Of a stretch of 64,000 bases of DNA, positions 57,786-64,000 are shown one piece after another (within the stretch, counting starts at the first letter, position 1; every line of letters starts with the position of its first letter). The translations under genes and the position numbers were made by a program. The stretch covers positions 2,046,001 through 2,110,000 of the forward strand of contig NC_077223.1 of the NCBI RefSeq assembly GCF_024763615.1. Direction: 5' to 3'. The notes below the pieces were generated by a model. That model was not told the DNA's origin, ran no database searches, and saw nothing but the letters and a program-made list of their open reading frames with translations. Source of the DNA: Phlebotomus papatasi (lineage: Eukaryota; Arthropoda; Insecta; Diptera; Psychodidae).

Positions 57786-58066
57786 TACACTGAAAAAAAA
57801 AAACGGGGGTGCGATTAACTTTTTTTCCTCATAACTTTAACACTTTTTAGGTGTAAAAATATAACTATCAACATTTTTAACGTTAATTTTACGTTAAAAA
57901 ATTTAATTTTTAATTTTTAATGGTAAAATTAACATGAAAAAGGGTAACTTTAACCCTCAATACACCTAAAAAGCATAATATTTACACCGATTTCGGATCA
58001 ATAATGCAGGGTAAAATAAACATTACCGGAATGTTATTTTAACTTTTTCGGATTTCTCTCAGTGTA
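57786..58066. mobile_element. Family J foldback MITE, copy 2
   Basis: It starts TACACTGAAAAAAAA and ends TTCGGATTTCTCTCAGTGTA, with TA borders. It is the inverse of 55617-55866, sharing GGTGTAAAAATAT-type and CTTTAACCCTCAATACACCT-type words. Confidence 0.75.
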
Positions 58067-58699
58067 CGATCGAAAAATGAATCATAATTACCTAAAATTT
58101 ACCTCATTACGACGTCGTGAAAAGGTAATTTATGTGTGATAAGTCACATAAATGTAAGATACGTAAGGCTGTTATCTGCGTAATTTTATGTTTAAGAGTA
58201 TTGTTGCCAAAGGCCCTGTGTAGAATTTTGTGTAGAATTTTAGAAGTCTGGTAGAGCATGGAGCAACAGTTTCATGTAGTTGATTTTTTTTTTCATGACT
58301 TATTTGCTAAACGAATATGAACCATATTCAAACTAACTATGTTCCATTAGTTTCTCTTGAAATACTATCAGAAAATATTCATGACAATTGCTAAATGATT
58401 ATTTTTCATCCTGAAAATGTTTATTTTTAAGCAAAACATGCGTGAAATTACGCCACTACTCCCCTTATTGAGTTTTTTGACGTAACGCTGTATGTCCGTT
58501 TGTCAGTTCGACTGTTATCAGACCACGAGGCCAAACGTTTAGAGATATAGACTTGGGATCTTCGGGGACCCTCTGTAAGTCTACCCAAGGACCGTTAATA
58601 TGATATTAATTTTTCCCCTTGCTCTCCAAATATAAGCATTTTTTGAGATTGCTCAAAAACGTATTTTAAGTTTTGAACATGTTTTAGGGATTGCCTATA

Positions 58700-59100
58700 G
58701 GTGGACATTTCCGGTGGCAGCCAAAATCCCGAACGTCAAAATCCCTAAAAGACCAAAATCCCGAATGTTCTAAATCCTGGAAGGGATTAAATTTTATGGA
58801 GGAAAATATTTAGAATAATTTCCCAAGACACAGAAGATTTCCATTTGCCTCCAGGAAGCGCGGGTCCAATCGTGGGAGTAGCTATGACACTTTTAAGAAT
58901 TCGGAATTTTGGTTTTCGAGATTTTGGTTTTCGGGACTTTGACCGAAACCCGGACATTTCGCCCATACAAGAAGATATGAATCGTTCCTAAGACCGGTAT
59001 ATCAAGGGTTAAGCTTAAAAACGCTCTGAACCAGAACAGCATATTTCGTAGTCTTGAAATTTCTGACAAGTATAAACCGGTCCCAAACGGTTATGAACTG
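58700..59100. mobile_element. Inverse copy of the 32240 palindromic element
   Basis: It starts GGTGGCAGCCAAAATCCCGA and contains GGGTCCAATCGTGGGAGTAG and AAACGCTCTGAACCAGAACA, the inverse of 32310-32745. It has fewer CGGGATTTTGG units than the 32-kb copy, so unit number has changed between copies. Confidence 0.6.
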
Positions 59101-59147
59101 GTAATTAACCGATAATCTATTGGACGTTTGAACTGGCGTGATTAGTG

Positions 59148-59490
59148 TATGATTGAAGATTTTCCAGTGATTGCCAATGGGAATGGAGCCACCTCAAGAT
59201 TAAAACACTATTTTAATCTTCTCCAGAGCTTTCGGTCCGGATATATTGTAAATAGGACTAACGATTCTCAATAAATCAAGAAACATGTTTAGTCGAGTGA
59301 GTATATTTGAAAATGTCCAGCGAAAAGACGACTTTGTACTAGAATAATTTTTAAAATGAATAAAAATACCCTTATAGCCACTGAAGAAGGTCTATATCCG
59401 GACCGAAAGCTCTGATGAAGATTAAAGAAGTGTTTTAATCTTGAGGTGACTCTATTTCCACTGGCTATCACCAGAAAATCTTCAATCATT
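59148..59490. mobile_element. Foldback element with 343-bp palindromic layout
   Basis: ATGATTGAAGATTTTCCAGT at the left pairs with CCAGAAAATCTTCAATCATT at the right. Inner arms CAGAGCTTTCGGTCCGGATA and TATCCGGACCGAAAGCTCTG are exact inverses. The motif CACTGAAGAAGG in the loop is shared with the hairpin at 13041-13126. Confidence 0.7.
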
Positions 59491-59516
59491 AACCGATAAG
59501 TTTATCTGAATAAACT

Positions 59517-60588
59517 TAGGGGAAATGCTTATAATTTTGTCCAGTTTCTTATTTTGGACACTTTGAGGGTAAAATTGGACACTAAAAATAAATTGATTAA
59601 AATGATGGATTTTTATTCCAATATTTGATGAATAATGAATTCTATCTAAATATTTGTTCTTTTTGGAAGATTTTAACACTAAATACGTTAAAATTTGAAT
59701 ATGATTTGAGTTGAAATTGCTTTGTTGAAAATTCAGTGTGAGCAATTGCTTACGAGAAATATGACAGAACTTCGTGGTTTACTTCAGTCTTATTTAGTTT
59801 TGGTGAAGTACTAACAAAGTTTGTTCGCTGTTTTTGAGTGATATTATTGAATATTCATTGAATATTGTGTTGATTCACGTTACTGATGATTTGTACATTT
59901 GACCTGAAGTGAGATTTGCCTTGTGAATTATATTTTTCGTGTGAAAAATGGGAAATTTTTTAAGACATTCACCAGTGAGGTGATGATTCTTATTTTGGAC
60001 AGGTGTTTTTCTCACGAAATTTCGTGAAGTTTTAGCTTTTGTGATGACTATGTTGGACAAATGCCTGGAGAAACAAAGGAGCATCATCTCTACGAAAGAG
60101 ATGTAGCGAGAAATGCCTTGAACGGCTCCCGGAAAGGTCAGGGAATGAGCGAATCCGCACGTACTTGGAGTACCGAAGTCAACTCACTTTAATGAATGAT
60201 ATGGAAAGTTTCCGGGCTTCTTGTGACATTCTACGTTTCCCTTACATGAACAGGAAGAGGACTTGGTAAGATTGGTTCATGAAATGAAGAACAATGGGCA
60301 TCCTATTGAGGCGGATTAGCTGTCCAAATTTACAGTCAAGTTGGACAAATTAATAAACAAGTTGTCCAAAATAAGAGCCAAGGTCACCTCTACTTATCAA
60401 TTCATTTTTAAACGTATTAAAACTAATTTTAATAAAAATAAGACGATAAATAGCTTGCTAAGTTTCTAAACAACCCTTCTGAAAAGAGAGTAACAAGAAA
60501 TGTCAATTACTATAGAAAATATCGCACTTCAAACTTGGAACTTCGATGCTTATAAGCAGACTGTCCAAAATTATAAGCACTTGCCCTA
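59517..60588 (+). mobile_element. Family E element, long copy with possible transposase fragment
   Basis: It has the same ends as 28722-29540 (TAGGGGAAATGCTTATAATT and AAAATTATAAGCACTTGCCCTA) with TA borders, but is 253 bp longer. The extra block, about 60051-60306, replaces a clean junction in the short copy and carries a possible helix-turn-helix fragment and a donor-like CTTGGTAAG at 60264. This makes it the closer relative of an autonomous parent. Confidence 0.75.
60061..60192 (+). pseudogene. Possible helix-turn-helix transposase N-terminus, broken
   Basis: The frame reads MPGETKEHHLYERDVARNAL then NGSRKGQGMSESARTW before it leaves the family pattern and stops at 60190. A Tyr, several Arg/Ala, a Gly-x-Gly turn, then Ser-x-x-Ala is the layout of pipsqueak-type domains in pogo/Tigger transposases. 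Another frame stays open further (LEYRSQLTLMNDMESF), suggesting a frameshift or deletion near 60165. It is not functional as it stands, and the family call is tentative. Confidence 0.4.
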
Positions 60589-60729
60589 TATTAGATCTGT
60601 TAAAATCGGTTATGATCCGCATGATTTGTATATTCGGTTATAGCATATCGTCAGCTGCAGACTACTGTAAGTCTGAAATGCAACTTTACAGAAGAGTTTT
60701 ACATTCCGCTTGGTAAAATTGATTATTGT

Positions 60730-61140
60730 TACGGCGTTATCACACTTTCACATTAAAATTTTAATGTGATTTACATTAATTGTCGCTTGTGAGCGTCCAA
60801 ATATGTTATTTGTGTCTTTGAGTCACTTAATATTTGGGGTTTTTCTATTTATTGTTAAAGAAGTGGACTTGGCCAGCAAAAATAAGCTTAAATTTACCTT
60901 AAGCATAAATATTTTTCACATTAAAAAATTAAAGAGAAAATCGCATTAATTTTTCACATTAATGCTATAAATCAATTTATATCAAATTTTGCGGGCCAAG
61001 TCTACCTTTTTATCAACAAATAGATCAAATTCTGAATATAAAATGATTCAAACACAAAAATTATACATTTGGACTCTCACCAGCGACAATTAATGTGAAT
61101 CATATTAAAATTTTAATGTGCAAGTGTGATAACACAGTTA
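60730..61140. mobile_element. Inverted-repeat element with about 70-bp arms, TA ends
   Basis: The left TTACGGCGTTATCACACTTT, then CACATTAAAATTTTAATGTG and TTAATTGTCGCTTGTGAGCG, pairs with the right CACCAGCGACAATTAATGTG, then AAAATTTTAATGTGCAAGTG and TGATAACACAGTTA. TA flanks both sides. The centre also has paired words (CTTGGCCAGC and GGGCCAAGTC). No frame is present. Confidence 0.75.
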
Positions 61141-64000
61141 CACTTTAACTTTGAAAAACAAGTTTATGTTTTTTTTGTTAAAAGTTTGTTAAAAGGATGA
61201 TCCTCCATACAAAGGCAATAAAAGTCGGCAGATTAGTAAAACCAACGTTTAAGAGCTTTACCGCTCTTTTTGTTTTTCTCTTTTATCATTGTGGCACGGA
61301 GGTTAGGCGCAATGCTAAGACGGCGGTGGTCGTCTGAGTAAACGGACTTTAATTGAGGTTTATTGCATGAAAATAATTAATTGATTGCTTATTCTTTGTT
61401 CACGTCTCCTTTTTTATTATTTAAGGTTTTCTTTTAATAAACAGATAAAAATGTCGATAAGCAAACTTTCTAAGCTCCCCTAAGCATATTCCCACAGAGA
61501 CAAGTCTCCCTCCTGATTCATCAATCAAACAGCAAGGGGTTTGAGGATTTTTTTCACAGGTGAATATGAAATTCTAAAATCGAAGGTAAAATCCCCATAT
61601 ATTTGCATTTTGAGATCCAGACATGATAAATGCTAGAAAATATCTCTTCATATCTTCAGTGAAATATTTTCATGAAGCATAAACAAAGATCATACGTGAA
61701 TTTTTGTCATACCATTTGTCCTCTTCTTCCTCGGTTTTTAGCCTATATTGGCTGGGGAAGGGCAAAAAGCACAATTTTTGCAAGTCGTTTGCCAAGATGA
61801 AAAATGACATTGGTATGATAACACTAATAATGATGATGTGGATGTGGCACAAACTTAATTCACATTTTTTTTCCTCACAGTATAATATTGCGAGAGCTTT
61901 GCACCCGAAGCTTTCCCATAGCTTGGGGATGTTTTTATATGTTTATTTTTTATTCTACTTCTATTCTCCTTCCGGAAAAGATGGTACGGGTACGAGTCCT
62001 CGTATGAATAAACATTGTGGAAGCAGCATTAAGTATTTGTCCATGTTGTGCCATATGAGTGCGGTATTTGCTAGTGATGGCGATAAATGTCTCCAAGGGC
62101 GAAAAGCTCCCCCCTGGGAGAAAGCTCAGAGAGATAAATTTAATTATGAAGAGGGACAATGGGTGAATGTGTTTATAGTGGACTTGGGTGTTTGTTTATT
62201 TTTCCAATAGCACTCATAGTGTCTGCTGACACCAAATACCCCAACAGACATGGAAACATGAAGCTGACCGAAATGGGGAAAGCTTCAACCAAATTGAAAC
62301 TTCCATCACAATTGGACGATGAATCACTTTGAGCAGGAAATTTGATTAGAAGCAACATGAAAGTTTTTTTTCTCTATCTTATATATACTTTTTTTTCACG
62401 TAAAATTCTCATGTTAAAACATTTCATTTCTCTCTTTCTGTACTTTAAACGTTGTCTACAAAAAAAACTTTTATTCTAGATCAAAACTTTTGTCAATGAA
62501 ATGGTCATTTTGTGCCATTGTCAACTGGGAAAACTGCTTGGTAAGATGTACAAAACTTCAATATTTGTCATAAAAAATCCAATGAAATGTACATTAAACT
62601 TGCGACTGATTTCCTGTGATAAATTTGCATTTGTGCAAGATCAAGAGCATCATAAAAAACAATGGCTTTAGATAGTTTTCAAATGCTATGAAAACAATTT
62701 GCAAGTATCATAAAATTTATTATTTTATTTAAGTTGCTGAAACTTCTAAAATTTGAATTTTAAATTCGCATCATAAATTCAACATTTTGCATTATTCAGA
62801 TTTGTCGTCAGGAACCTATTTAAACTCACTTAAAGGAAGAAATTGGGGAAGTCTTTTAGGTTTCGCACACACTCTGGATTCAAACATTTTATATTTTTCC
62901 AGATTCCTTTAATAAATCTGACCAATCCATGGCAATAGGGTGAGAGGAACACCTATTGACACTTTAAGAACTCGTGCCAGAACCTATTGTCACCCTACTC
63001 TGTAGCCATTTGAAATACGAAATTCGAACATATATCCTTATCGAAAAACGTAGATTAATGAAAAAACGCCATTTTATTTTCATTACATACATTTGTAGCA
63101 CTGGACTAGCTACTAAATTATAATTTTATAAAATATCAAAATCATGAAAAACATAAAAAAATGATTTCTTCGAAGCTTGAGTCGTCCGAAGGTAGCACGC
63201 TTTCCCCTAGATATTAAAATAAAAATCATGCACGAATAATGCATTCGCAACATTTCTCCTATTTTAATATTCATCACAAATATGTTTATTACGAAGGAAA
63301 ATCTCAAATGTAATTTTAATTTGAAAGCTTTTCTATTGGGAATGCAAAAATAGTTTTCATAGAACATTTTTGCAAGTAAATGAAAAATTAATCAACTAAT
63401 GATGTGAAACTTTATACACATAGTCCATGTAAAAGTGAAACAGAAAGTTTTACCACGTTATTGAATTTGAAAACATAAAAAACCATGATGCTTTCAGCAC
63501 ATTCCCCTGAATAATCCTCTTGAAGTACAGGGCATTATAAAAATTTAAAAAAGGCTATATCGCATTACAATTATACACTCTAATAAAAGTGAAAAATTTA
63601 TGGAAATGTTTTAATGAGTAATCTGATAATGTCAAAATCGTAAATGTGCTTTTTAAGCAGTAAATTAAATAGTACTAAATTAATATTGATAAAAGCGATA
63701 TCAAAGAGTGTCAGTTATTTTATTCAGTTCCTTTCAGTGAGTTTGTAAAGTATGTCAGTACATGGAGTACTAAAAAAATAGGTATGATCCCAGCAACGAA
63801 AACGTTCGCGGTTTCTCTTCTTGTACTAGAATTTTAGTACTACGCCTAAAAATATTGTTTCAATACTTTTAAAACCAGAATTTTCAGTAATGATTTTTCG
63901 GATTTGTGACAATAAATTTTAGGGAAACTGCCTCATCTGGAATATCTTTTTAGCTTTAAAATTATGCTCCCAGGTTTGAAAAATTAGTACAACTAGAATT
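61141..64000. other. Unassigned sequence to the window edge
   Basis: A 168-codon plus frame at 61704-62210 begins with hydrophobic low-complexity sequence and has no recognised motif, so it is not called as a gene. A partial family G MITE lies at 62937-63080 and an element end at 63182-63208. A GCACACACTCTGG-type end is at 62850. The remainder is AT-rich. Confidence 0.35.
62937..63080. mobile_element. Family G MITE, partial copy
   Basis: AGGGTGAGAGGAACACCTAT then TGACACTTTAAGAACTCGTG starts as the copies at 35064 and 48512 do. It shares CGAAAAACGTAGATTAATGA-type sequence and fades after about 140 bp without a right terminus. Confidence 0.55.

Noticed and set aside
61704..62210. Plus-strand frame of 168 codons
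   Set aside because: Long for chance, but low-complexity at the start, with no domain and no splice context; both strands are open here, which argues against coding.
1..64000. CRISPR array, prophage, bacterial operon or viral genome
   Set aside because: No regularly spaced identical repeats with unique spacers, no operon-like frames, and both supported genes contain introns.

Overview
The window is AT-rich insect nuclear DNA, most likely from a lower dipteran such as a sand fly or mosquito relative. Genes have introns with GT/AG borders, one gene is recognisable as the insect gene tincar, and most of the sequence is short non-autonomous transposons. The species cannot be named from sequence alone. 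Exon chains were built by hand from splice signals and reading phase, with no alignment available.

Only two cellular genes are supported, both on the minus strand. (1) 6160 down to 2322: five exons of a zinc metalloprotease of family M16, of the C05D11.1/YOL098C type, with an intact HTLEH zinc motif. Its last, roughly 60-residue exon was not found and probably lies left of the window. (2) 38119 down to 11551: six exons in continuous phase (989 codons plus stop) covering the C-terminal part of a tincar-like multi-pass membrane protein. The exon at 37918-38119 is separated from the next by 16 kb of intron. The N-terminal exons were not found, so much of 38-64 kb may be tincar intron. The two genes lie on the same strand, 5.4 kb apart, and nothing in the sequence links their functions.

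The rest is a dense, layered set of mobile elements. These include many TA-flanked inverted-repeat elements (Tc1/mariner or pogo type), three copies of a hAT-like MITE (two with clear 8-bp target duplications), a TTAA-flanked piggyBac-like pair, two tRNA-derived SINEs, a 5'-truncated non-LTR retrotransposon with a readable reverse transcriptase, smaller LINE fragments, a 135-147 bp satellite split by a foldback element, and a 15-bp minisatellite. Several elements are nested, and paired copies show empty and filled insertion sites, so relative insertion order can be read directly.

I found no CRISPR array, rRNA, functional tRNA, bacterial operon or viral genome. The most unusual structure is a roughly 1-kb element at 47.3-48.4 kb with many ACACTC-type subterminal repeats and a possible first coding exon. 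The other main points are two TA-flanked element families whose longer copies carry possible pipsqueak-type helix-turn-helix fragments.
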